Shown piece by piece: positions 48,108 through 59,374 of a stretch of 64,000 nucleotides of DNA. Under the pieces are notes generated by a model that saw nothing but the letters and a program-made list of their open reading frames with translations, was not told the origin of the DNA and made no database searches. The DNA is from Sipunculus nudus (taxonomy: Eukaryota > Annelida > Sipuncula > Golfingiida > Sipunculidae): positions 15,465,601 to 15,529,600 of the forward strand of contig CM049319.1 of assembly GCA_026874595.1 (NCBI GenBank). Direction: 5' to 3'. The translations under genes and the position numbers were made by a program. Position 1 is the stretch's first letter. Each line of letters begins with the position of its first letter.

Positions 48108-48185
48108 CCACAAGAGGGCAACTATTGTAATGATCTTACAGATGGGCAAAGTCTAACTGCTTCCTTACTTGCCACTAGAGGGCAG
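48108..48185 (+). promoter_or_regulatory. Pair of CTCF-like motifs in the same orientation
   Basis: CCACTAGAGGGCAG at 48172-48185 fits the vertebrate CTCF core CCASYAGRKGGCRS at all 14 positions. CCACAAGAGGGCAA at 48108-48121 fits at 12 of 14. They are 64 bp apart in non-coding DNA between DNAAF1 and ARF6. Confidence 0.3.
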
Positions 48186-49319
48186 TTAATGTTCAGGAGC
48201 CATGATGCTGACAAATATATGGCTTCTTCTGTGTATCATACAATACAAATATCTTCCAACTGTTTTGGTTACTGGGTACAGACTATAACAGCTTAGAACT
48301 ACACAAGATACTTCTACATTTGAAAACAATAATAATTTTATCAAGAATTTTAAAACACCCTCCAATGACACCTGGTAATAGGTCTATTCTTGACATCCAA
48401 AGTCCTTCAAGACCATTAAAATCAGCCAACCAGTAATAGGTTTTGTGTGCTTGGTGTTGGCTGATAATTCTGAAATGAGGACTACAGTTACATATTTTGA
48501 ACAAAGGGGGTTTGCTCAGGGCACCTGCTATGCAGGATGAAATTATTAAATTAAATTAAATAGGATTTAAAATCATTTTCAATGCCCAAAATTTAGTTTT
48601 AGGAATGTTTGAGGCGTGTTCCAGCTTGTTTTCAAAATAATTAAACTATGGAAATTGGAATTTCTTAAATATTTATCTGAAATGAAGAACATTTAATCAA
48701 GTATCTCATTACCTGTCTGTACTCTCCACTAGCAATTTTCAGCATAGTACTTTTAACAAACTACTTTTTAAAGACAGGAAATCAGTGTCATTTTGGCTGG
48801 GTAAACATAGAACTCAACTCATGAATATTAAAAAATATGGAGGGCACATAAATATTTATAAATTTAAGATGGAGAAGATCCAGTTATATTTATCTAACAT
48901 AACTCACCAGAAGATCTTAAAAATATCGGTATGGGACAATTTTTGTTGGGTTTAAATCTCATATTGTTATTTTTAGCATCTCAATTACAGCAACTGGCAA
49001 TGGGATCATGAAACAGGAAACACTTTGAAGAGGAGGATCTGTTTATCAGACTGTGATCAGCCAGAATACAAACTCGGAATTACACTTAATTCCAAAACCA
49101 TGATTAGAGCATTACTATACATCCATCCAGGATGCACTCCACACCCCAGAAGGGTTCCACGTTAACAGTTAACTGCTTGCCTAGGGCAAGTGAAAGCTCC
49201 AGAAAATAGTGAAAGGGCAACTTGAAGTCTCCTCCTACTTGCCCTGTCCCCAACATAAACCTTTACCCAAGGCTTGAAAAGGGATCTTTGTGTTCTTGAA
49301 TACAATCAATTATATTTGT

Positions 49320-49372
49320 TGGGCAAGTAAAAATTCATGAAGGGCAAGTAAAAATTCATGATGGGCAAGTAA
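49320..49372 (+). repeat. Short tandem GGGCAAGTAAAA repeat
   Basis: GGGCAAGTAAAAATTCATGA-type units (about 21-24 bp) are repeated three times. Related words (CTTGCCC, GGGCAAGT, GGGCAACTTG) occur over 49175-49400, so the patch may be an older minisatellite. Confidence 0.65.
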
Positions 49373-49447
49373 AAGCTATATGTTACTTGCCCCGGTAAGG
49401 CAAGTACTTCCAAAAGTCAATGTCAAGCCCTGCCAAGTATAACTGAA

Positions 49448-49650
49448 TAATGTCAGTCAAGATTTCATTGCTGCTAGTTACTTTGTAGGTTCTATATTCA
49501 AATTTTTGTGAACATATGTGTGCATCTCTCTCTCTCTTTCTCTCTAACAACAATGTCAGTCAAGATTTCAATGCTGCCGGTTATTTTGTAGGTTCTATTT
49601 TCAAAATTTTGTTAACATATGTATGCATCTCTCTCTCTATCTCTCTAACA
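49448..49650 (+). repeat. ~101-bp direct tandem duplication ending in CT microsatellite
   Basis: Two copies from AATGTCAGTCAAGATTTCA through GTAGGTTCTAT(A/T)TTCAAA to GCATCTCTCTCTCT, joined by CTCTCTAACA. Confidence 0.85.
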
Positions 49651-49691
49651 GTAAGAAAGTGAAACCGGCATGCAGACTGACAGAAATGGAA

Positions 49692-49860
49692 TACAGTGAA
49701 ACCTATGTTATGAGACCACCCATGGGACTGGCCAAAAGTGGTCTTAATTCACAGGTGGTCTTATTCTATAGACAGGTCAGTTTTAACTAATGTGAGTGCT
49801 TTGGTTCATTCAAGGGTGGTCTTAAGTAGACAGGTGTCTTATTAGACAGGTTCCACTGCG
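49692..49860 (+). repeat. GTGAAACCT dispersed repeat
   Basis: Begins ACAGTGAAACCTATGTTATG, contains AAAAGTGGTCTTAATTCA and several GGTGGTCTTA words, and ends in GACAGGTTCCACTG, which is an imperfect inverted match to its start. The same start and the AAAAGTGGTCTTAATTCA phrase recur at 61661-61745. It may be a non-autonomous DNA transposon; the class is unproven. Confidence 0.6.
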
Positions 49861-52118
49861 CACGATACTGTACTATAAATATCCCCTGGCTCTCCAGTAC
49901 TATTATGCATGGATAGATGTACCAGTTCTGCCCCAAGCAAAATTTCTCATGTAAAATGATTACAAATCTCTATCCATCTGGCAATACAAATACGATTAAC
50001 CACAACCGTGCCAACTGATATTGGACAGCCAATGTTACATGGGGCAGTTCCAGGATTTGGGAAGGGTGCGGGTTACTGTTCACACTGGTTTTAATACCCT
50101 TAAAAGAGCACAACTCTAGAAGGGGAGTGGTGTTGGTTTTCCCCTAAACATGAGAAGAAACCACTGCAAAAAAGGGTATTTTCTTCCAAGAAGGGTGAGC
50201 ATTTAAACCCACAGCTTCCTAGATCTATGCCTCATGTTTATATATTTGAACTAGCAAGTTAGATACTTCCTGCTCGAGTACAGGAAATTTGCTCGTTTTA
50301 ACACTATTTTATATTCACCTATTTTACTGCTATTACACCTGGGGGTCTGAACCTACCCAGCTGTGAGGATATATGTATTGTGTACACTTAATCAGCTGAT
50401 TGACTTTATAAACAGTAGATTCGACAATGCTCATGTGCTCTTTTATTAAATTAAAACAAACAACTGCAGGGAGAACCTAGCCTTGTATAGTGATGTTTGA
50501 TGTCAAGCAGTACTTAACAAATATTTTGGTTATATAAAATTTAATGAAATTTCTAAAAGTTTGAAAATATAAAATATTGTGAAATAATTTGCAACCTGCA
50601 CAAAAATATCAAAATCACTTTATCTGTATGGAAACAATATATTGAATAAATATTTTTTTTAAGAACAGTACCTTTGACGATCTAGAGTTTATGTTTACAA
50701 ATGAACTACATTTCTCCCCTCAAGAGAACAGTTGATTCTCATATAACTGTCCCTCTTGGGAGGAAAAACTATTCATTTAATATCTACCTGCAACTGTTTG
50801 CCACCACACTACTGGCCGCTGGTAATCTATGTACACTCGTACCATAAACAATTTTTCAAACTCATTATCATAAACATTTTTATCGACTTGTTTTGCATAC
50901 ACATATAGCACAGGCACTAGCACGGGCAATTATTTTTTCTAGTAATGCCTTTATTACTGCATGAAAAACCAGCAACCTCATCATATATGTTCAGATACAA
51001 ATTTACAAACGACCCACCACATGTGGGCTTTGGTCTATATACAAATCAAATATACAGAATATACAAAGCAAAATCAGTGCACTTAAAATATGATACATAA
51101 CATCTTAACCTCCATATTTAGAAGCAGATGCTAAAGATACATAGTTTGCAGAACGTAATAATAGTGAAAACCTAAAACAGGAAGGGACAAGTCCTGGTAA
51201 TACAGTATCTCCTACACATACCAAAGAAACTTTATAAATCTTCCAAAAATTAATATTCCATTATTTCAAAGCCTGTGTGGTGTTACCACATACATAAAAC
51301 ACTGCAGTCTGCTAACACAATGTTAATTACAGTACATCCTCACAATTATCACTTTTCTAATGAGTTCCTGTCAATTACAGCACTATTGACAGTAAGGCCT
51401 AAATTGTTCATCAACGCCATCTGGTGAACAGGCCTGAAATCATTTTTAACACACCTTTGAACTGATTCATATGTCAACTTCTATCCGCTTATAATGTACC
51501 TCCATACATTATTATGAGTTTATGAAATTCCTTATATGAACATCAAGTTACTTTTTTTCACTGAATGACCACCAGATGATGCTGATAAGTAACTGAGGTA
51601 TGACTGAAATGCAGTTCCAAGTATCCCACCCGAGCTAGCCAAACATTTCCACAAACGGGTCCTTTTTTTAGTTAGGTGGATATGAAATTGCAAAATTACA
51701 TCTTTTAGCCATTCAAATCATTCTTGTTGGAGAAATTTCAGTCACATCAGGTTATTATGATAATGAGGACCAGCTAATGAATCTTGGTGACACGCATGTT
51801 AATTACTCATATCCACACCTTAGTAACCCTGAGTGGCCAATCAGCTTATCCTTTGTACCCGAAACCATGGGAATCTGCATGGGCCAATCCAATTTAAGAT
51901 AGCATGCATATAATGTACCATTACAAAAACAAAAACAAGCATGAGCCAATCAGCTTCAACTTAACAAGCACATGGCATGTCATTTTACCTGATACATAGA
52001 AACTTGCATGGAGCGATCAAGTTTAACAAAGAAATATGTCTCACTGAAGGCATAATTCTCTTGAAAATGAGACCGTTTTATAAATGACAGGAAATACTAC
52101 ATTTAGCGGAATACAATA

Positions 52119-54799
52119 ACAAGGGACCTATGGGTCACGGCGCTCAGCTGATATATATGATAAAAAAATATGATTTAGAAATGAGGCACATGCTGGTTTT
52201 ATATGGTAATAAAAATAAGCTGTATTATGAGTTGTTGTTGTTTAGCTTATGTATGATTTTGATAGTACCTTTGGAGACAGGAAAGAGGATTAATTTCATT
52301 TATTTCATTAACAAATGGAGTGGGATTGTCACACAGATTTTGACTTGGCCATATAACTAATATAAGCAGAACATATAATATAAGAGTTTAACTATTTATT
52401 AGAAAAATTACAAATATTGTCCTAAATATAATTTTTTATTAAAAATAATAAGAGAATAGTATGATTTTTTCAAATAAAATATGACTGAAATGATTATTAA
52501 AATAATATTAAAGAATATATTCATGAATGCATTCATTAATACATTTTGAAAATATTTGCACTGGTATTCATATACTTTTATTTTTACCTGAATTCCCATT
52601 CTTATGAAAGAAATTTTATAATGGAGTAAATATTCATATTCGTGTTAAAATACAATTGCAAAGTATTCGCACCATGTCTGGTATTTATTCAGTTTTCACC
52701 AAACAATGATGTTGAGAATCCAGAATATACAAAATTCACACATTTAAATAATGATCATAAGTACCTGGTTTTATGGCTTTTATTTATATTAAAAAAAATG
52801 TAATATATTTATTTTGGACTAATTTCACATCAATGTACACACTAGACACAGTAGGAATCTAGATTAATATTATCAACTGCATCTTTGTCTATCATTAATT
52901 TCCTTCATATGATCCCTAATGATTAGTAATGAATAATATGATTACTTTTTTATCATTAAAATTGAACTGAAAAATACCATAGGTGACTGCATGGTGTTAT
53001 TTGGAATACATGACATTCTATCCATCGATACAAGATTCTTATATCATCGGTAGCTGCAAGTTAATTTCCTGTTATTATCAACTAACAAATTCCTTTTCTA
53101 TTTTTCTTTAATTTGTTATTAAAAACCAATAAAAATTTATTAATTTATTGTTTATTGTTATGTAGTTGGTTAAAACTACTAGATGAGTTGGGTTGGACAC
53201 CTAGATCAACTGTGGCTGGCCATTATATAATAAGCTGCCTGGACGCCCCAGTTTATGTCTCGCCTCAAGCATGCATAATTTGCTGAAAGTTCAACCAGGT
53301 CAACATACAGGTGACTCAAGAGGTGCTACAGAGAGCCAAGGTCTGACATGGTCTCATAAAAACATTAATAAAAGCTACAATTTTTGGCCAATATCTTTCA
53401 GCTTTTCAAACTAAAAAGCTGAAATCTTTATGTGTGCATGATATGAAAATTATATCAACAGTACTCACAGGAAACAAACATGCCATGGTCAAAGTTGGGC
53501 AAAATTTAAGGTACTAATTTTATATTTATACTAATAACTTATACAATTTGAAAAATTCAGAACTAATTTTGGGTATTCAATTGAATCCTGATTAAATAAT
53601 GTTACATCCCTGACAAAAAATCTCTAGCTTCAGCAATCCTCTTGTTAAAGGAGTAAATATATTTCTTGATTTTTTACAAAGTGCATTATGTTTTGGCCCA
53701 TAACTTAAAACAATTACGCAATACTGACATCATTTCTGGCATGTGCATAGAGAATATATAGCAAAATATGTATATTACATATGATTAAAGTCAGATCAGT
53801 GGTTTTGATATTAGGCTGTCTTGAAGTGTAACAATGGGTTTTTAATGGAAAAATGAAGTTTTTCATTAATATCTCGAAGGTATTAAGTCCTAGTGATCAA
53901 ATTCTTGGCATGGTAGGGGATTTTTGAGACATCTAATTGTATGCCAAATTTTAGGAACTGAGAGCTGAAGTTGGGGAGCTGAGCACTTGCAAACTGCATG
54001 ACACTAGTTTGATGTAAACAATATGTTACATGGTGCTTGAAAGCTTGAATAAAATCTACAGTTTTTGATCAACCGGTTTCAAATTTTTGGTGTTTACAGA
54101 CAAAATGCTATAAAAAACATGCTGTGAAAATTAAATCCACAGTACTTACAGGAAAAAAACGTGCCATGGTCAAAGTTGGGCAAAATTTAAGGTACCAATT
54201 TTTTATTTTTGTTAATATTTTAAAAAATTTAAAAGATTTTGATCTAATTTTGGGTATACAATTTAATTTTGATTAATTAAAGTTATATTACTGGAAAAAA
54301 AGTTTATAGCTTTAACATATTTTGTGTTAAGTGATCAAATATCTTTCCTGATTTTTTACACAATGCATTATGTTTGGGCCCATAACTTTTTAAATTTTTA
54401 TAATACAGACATAATTTCTGGCATGTACATAGGAACTATATAGAGGAATAAGTATGGTAAATATGAGGAAAAACTGATGAGTGGTTTTGATATTAGGCAG
54501 TCCTGAAATGTAAAAATAGGTTTTTAATAAAAAATTGAGGTTTTTCTTTAATTTCTCAAAGGAACAAAGTCACAAAGACCCAGTTTTCGGCTTGGTAGGA
54601 GATCTTGGGGACATCTAACATTATGCCGAATTTTGGATTCCTAGGTCTTACGGTTTCAAAACGTGCCACATCTACGGACGGACGGACGGACGGACGGACG
54701 GACGGACGGACGGACGGACTGACGGACGGACGGACAGACGGACGGACGACGGACAATGGACCACGACTATAGCTCAGATGACTTATAGTCAGCTGAGCT
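52119..54799 (-). mobile_element. Family-A hairpin-ended element, reverse copy
   Basis: The left end ACAAGGGACCTATGGGTCAC and CTCAGCTGA is the reverse complement of the family-A right end. The right end (54775-54799) is the reverse complement of the AGCTCAG...CTGAGCT hairpin, preceded by a (GGAC)n run at 54672-54750 that corresponds to the GTCC stretch. The core is different from the 13.9-19.3 kb copy: two ~680-bp tandem units (about 53380-54055 and 54056-54700) with ATGCCATGGTCAAAGTTGGG-type words. So the ends are shared while the core differs. Confidence 0.75.
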
Positions 54800-55530
54800 A
54801 AAAAATGACACAGGAATCATAGAGTGTTTGGCCTCATCAGCTCAGTTATATAATACAGGACTGTGTTCATCATCAAAAAATCCTGGGCAGTTTCATAAAA
54901 GCACTATTTAAATGAAATTAAAATTGGTTGATAAACTAGTAAACAGTCTTATTATTATAACATAACTATTTTCCACCATTGATAATACACATCATAATAT
55001 TAAATACCAGTGGATAAATGGTAAATACCAATGGATACATAACATCATGATATTTAATATACAGTGATAGCACATATCATATTTAACAATTTAGATCAAA
55101 CAAAATGTGTATGTTTACAACAACCATGTATTAAAGCCATACAATAATGTATTAGTTTAAATGAAACATATAGTATTTAAAGAAGTGTCCCTTTGCTGAC
55201 TACTGTTGACCATTTAACTTAACATCAGAAAAAATCAAGTTTTGACATCAAAGTACTAATGAAAAGAGAGGGAACTTATGATTACTTTTATATTATTGTG
55301 ACATTCATGGAATAGAGTTTAAACCATGAAATATAAATTTGCACAGTTTTAAGTATGCATTTCATAATATTTAGGACTGTACTGTAAAACAGTGCTTTTA
55401 TGAAACATGGCCCAGTAATTATATTTGGAAGAATAATACTTGCAGGCATTGTTTCTGGAACAGAAAGGTACACTTACGGCAGTGACCAATAGTCTGGGCA
55501 CCAAGCGTGTGTGTCATATCAGTGTGTGTC

Positions 55531-55531
55531 A

Positions 55532-55598
<67 letters not shown>
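55531..55598. repeat. (TA)n microsatellite
   Basis: About 68 bp of almost pure TA dinucleotides with one G interruption. Confidence 0.95.
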
Positions 55599-55604
<6 letters not shown>

Positions 55605-57797
55605 CTGTGTGTATAAACAATGTTTTTATATCATGGAAATATATAATTATCATGGCACAATACATGTTCATACTTTTACAAAGCAGAATATATTATATCA
55701 TATGGTGTTATGACACTTTAAATTGATCCTATGTTATTAATTTATTGAAATTACTTGTTCTTGGCTAAATCAAACACCATAGACTAGGTTATGCAGCTGA
55801 GCTAGGAATATTCAAGGCTTGCATAAAATAAACCATTATAAAACCATGTGGTAATATGACATTTTAAAATCAAGCCATCCAGTACACAAAATATAAATTG
55901 TTTTATATGTTATTTTGTCACCAATTGTGCAATAAATTGTTAAAGTATAGATCTGTGTAAAAGTGTTATTTATAACAAATGTGGCATTAACACCAATGTT
56001 ATGTTTAATACATAGTGGTTGCCATGCTCTTCTGTTTGAAAAACTTTCTTGTATGAATTTTCTTGTTATATATATATTTCAGTTAAGGGATATGGCATTT
56101 AATCTGACACAGCTGATCTGCCTGTCAATCACACCATACTAATGTAATACATTAGCCTTACACAATTAAGTGCACTGGGTAAAATAAGTACCTATAAATG
56201 ATGTTATTTATTAATATAACTATCCATATCTCACTCAAAAATGTCTGGTTTCCTCTAACAACACATATTATATCATGTTCAACCCTGAACTCTGGAAAAA
56301 GTGGGCACTTTATACACACCTAAAGCAATGGTCACACAAGCCTAATCTGAAACCTGTAATACTCCATTCTCATTGGTAGGAACCTTCTACGTCCTTTCTC
56401 CCTGCAACTGCAAGCAGTGGTTAAGTGGGAGGAATTATAGAACCAATGTAGTGTGACCACTTTGTAAGGAGTGTAGGCATATAAATTATATTCACACATC
56501 TCCCGCAACACATACATTGTGCATTATCCAGCTTAGAACGTTCAAGTTTACAGCTGACCCTCCATTTTCCTGCTGACATGATTATATTCTGTTCTTTCTG
56601 TGTTTCTGTCTGCATTTGATTTTTCTTCAAACTTATGCCAGGTTAATAGTGTAGTGAACTATGTTAGCACGTCCTACATATAAGCAACAACCCATTGGCA
56701 AAAAGGCTTCCCACCTAGTATGGTTATGGTGTTTGACAGAGTGTATAATGGTTGGCAGGAAATGTTCAACAGATGACCACATCATAAATGGCAGATGATG
56801 GAAAAAGGGAAAGCCAACTTTAACACTGTACTATGACTTACATGCTATGTCTTATGTCCACTCACTATTCCCAACTTTTGATATCAAAGTTGTAAGTCAT
56901 TCTTTACAGTTTGAAAGGCTACCTCCCAATACATAATTTCCTCAAGCAGTAGTCTCATTACATTGCTGCCATTTCACTCAACACACTGCTTGCACAGGCA
57001 GCATATACCCTATGCTGCCACCAGGGGAGTTGTGCATTAATGGCACTGTGCCAAGTGTTCAAAATTGCAAACATTCCTAGATACCATATTTGCAAACATG
57101 CCTCGCTTCCACTGTTCAAAACCAATGGTCAAAGAATCTTGTGCCAGTATCTGGTGGCAATCTAAGTCAAAGGCTCCCCCTGCAAGCAGTGGTTGAATGT
57201 AATGGATTACTGGAAGGAACATAATTAGATCACTGAATAAGGGTGTACCCAATACGAGATGAGCAAAAACCCTTATTTTAATCTGAACAACGATAAATCA
57301 GATGTCCAGACTTTAAGCTCTGTGCACTGGACAGTGTGGGTTCAAATCCGACATTGGCAATTTTAATTTCCAAGACCACCAGTAGTCATGTGAAGGCTAA
57401 TCTTATAATCCATGCACAATGGTATGTAAGGGTTTTAACCTATTTTATTTTCACTAAGACTTTCTCAAGTTATTGGACAAATATGACTGTAGTCATACCT
57501 ATTGCATCTGAATAGCCCTAAGGTTTATCAAGAATCTCTGTTGTGATGTCATTGGACATCTGGAGAGGACAGTCTGCGTGATGAGCACAGTCCATTTACT
57601 TCAGAATGAACCAGGTGATATTCCATCATTTTACAGCTTATCTTTATCTGTACCTGGTCTGGCTAAAAGTAGCATGTCAATGACAAATGCAACAGATTAA
57701 TATAAAATATAAATTTCTGCATGGTTTAAATTGCCACATTTGCCAGCATACCCCACAAATAACAAAGTGAATTAAGGGTATGACATGTTATTTCTCA

Positions 57798-57799
<2 letters not shown>

Positions 57800-57846
<47 letters not shown>
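57800..57846. repeat. (TA)n microsatellite
   Basis: About 47 bp of pure TA dinucleotides. Confidence 0.95.
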
Positions 57847-57850
<4 letters not shown>

Positions 57851-59374
57851 TTTAACAGAATACTTCTTTCTACTGATACTGTCTTGTTTGTTAGGCTGTT
57901 CTCAGCAGTTTTTTTTCTTCACAGGAATACTGTGTTAACTGTCCTGATACAAATATTTACATTACACTCAAGTGCTTCATGTCCATGTGAAGTATGAACA
58001 TCTATAATTTAACCATTTAAGCTTGTCACAAGAGGACAAATGAGCAAGCCATATCAGTTTTGTTTCATATCCAGATTCAATACAGACCAGTTCCAGGGAT
58101 AGCTCAGCAGTACCAAAGGACCCTTTAATCAAATACTGTATTAACACCACCGCTGGGCTATAATTTTAGAAATACACCTATATCCATGGCTTAAGAATTT
58201 CAAAATCTTAAATAATGAGTCAAGTTTGAAACTTCAGATTAATCTTCATACTACCAAGACCATGGCTCCTATGCATTCAAAGACCTTGATTCAGTCTGCC
58301 GCTCTGGTGTCTATGTTACGAAAAATGAAGAAGCCTGCAAGTGTTCGAGCAAAAATCAAAACTACTGATTATATCTAACTAACAAATTGTAAACAATATT
58401 CACACACCGTTTTAACAAGAACACATGTACCAGGCACAGGACAGGTTTATATGGCTTTATTTTGATTGGTCAAATTCTGGATGCCCTCAAAGCAATGCTT
58501 AACACCCAGTCTATAAGTAACGCTATGGAAGCTTTGGCACCCTTGTGAAATAAGCTTTCACAAATCATTTGATTGGTTCAACTGCTGAGTTCATTATTCA
58601 TCATGACAAATGGCCAGAGCTGATCACTGAATCAAGGTCTTTGAAAGCACAGCTGCTGAGGACTTGGTAGTATGATGATGCTTAGATTCTTTTCATCTTT
58701 TCATTATAGCCTACTTGAACCATGCATACCATAAGATCAGTGTGGCTTTTCATGTATATGGCTATAATCTGACTGATGCAGCTTGGTAATTATATAAAGA
58801 TCACTCATCAAAGCAACAGGAAGAACACTGGCTTGGAGGATTTAGTCTAAATGACATTAATCAGGAAATATTGATGAAGGTAAAATAAATCTTTACACCA
58901 GTGTGGCTTTATAAAATTAGCATGATTCACTTGCTAGAGTTCATTAAGGAAAGAAGTAAAGATTGAAACAAACATGACAGTCTTCATTTAATTAATAATT
59001 ATATGTTTCTTTACAGAATTTACTAGATTATGACAGAAAAAGTTCAGAACAAAATAAATATTGCATACCATACATGTGAGAATTCAGTGTACTGAGCTTA
59101 TGAATATATGCAGATTACCGTGAATTTGAACGATCAGCTGAATTTTCTCATTATTTTTCCTCAAACTAGACCAATATTTTTGAATAAACATATCATAGGC
59201 AAGTGTTCTTTTGGTGGATATTTCTGATCCTGAGGCGGGAGACAAACTGAATAGCCCAGACACTTCCAACTGTACGCACTGAGCTCTATACTTAACAAGC
59301 CACCTATCTGTGAGTGTATGTGTGTAGGAGATGAACTTATACAAAGCAGTGAGAATGAACTAATATAGAGAAGA

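Larger units (their letters stand above)
46028..52118. other. AT-rich non-coding DNA
   Basis: No coding exon could be supported on either strand. The longest open frame (47961-48296 plus, 111 codons) resembles nothing known, has no hydrophobic or repeated pattern and shows no codon signature. Part of the region could be a long ARF6 3'UTR or intergenic. Sub-features are listed separately. Confidence 0.4.
54800..59374. other. AT-rich DNA, possibly the ARF6 3'UTR and flank
   Basis: Downstream of the ARF6 stop on its strand. Contains (TA)n runs at 55531-55598 and 57800-57846. A box-B-like word GGTTCAAATCC at about 57340-57350 may be a SINE remnant. No exon was found on either strand. TTTATT words (minus-strand AATAAA) are frequent, so the poly(A) site cannot be chosen. 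Confidence 0.35.

Noticed and set aside
47961-48296. 111-codon plus-strand open frame
   Set aside because: Longest non-repeat frame in the 46-59 kb region, but it resembles no known family, has no domain-like pattern, and sits in AT-rich DNA where such a length can occur by chance.
57300-57360. Possible tRNA gene or SINE head with GGTTCAAATCC
   Set aside because: Only box B is convincing; no box A at the right distance and no cloverleaf could be drawn.
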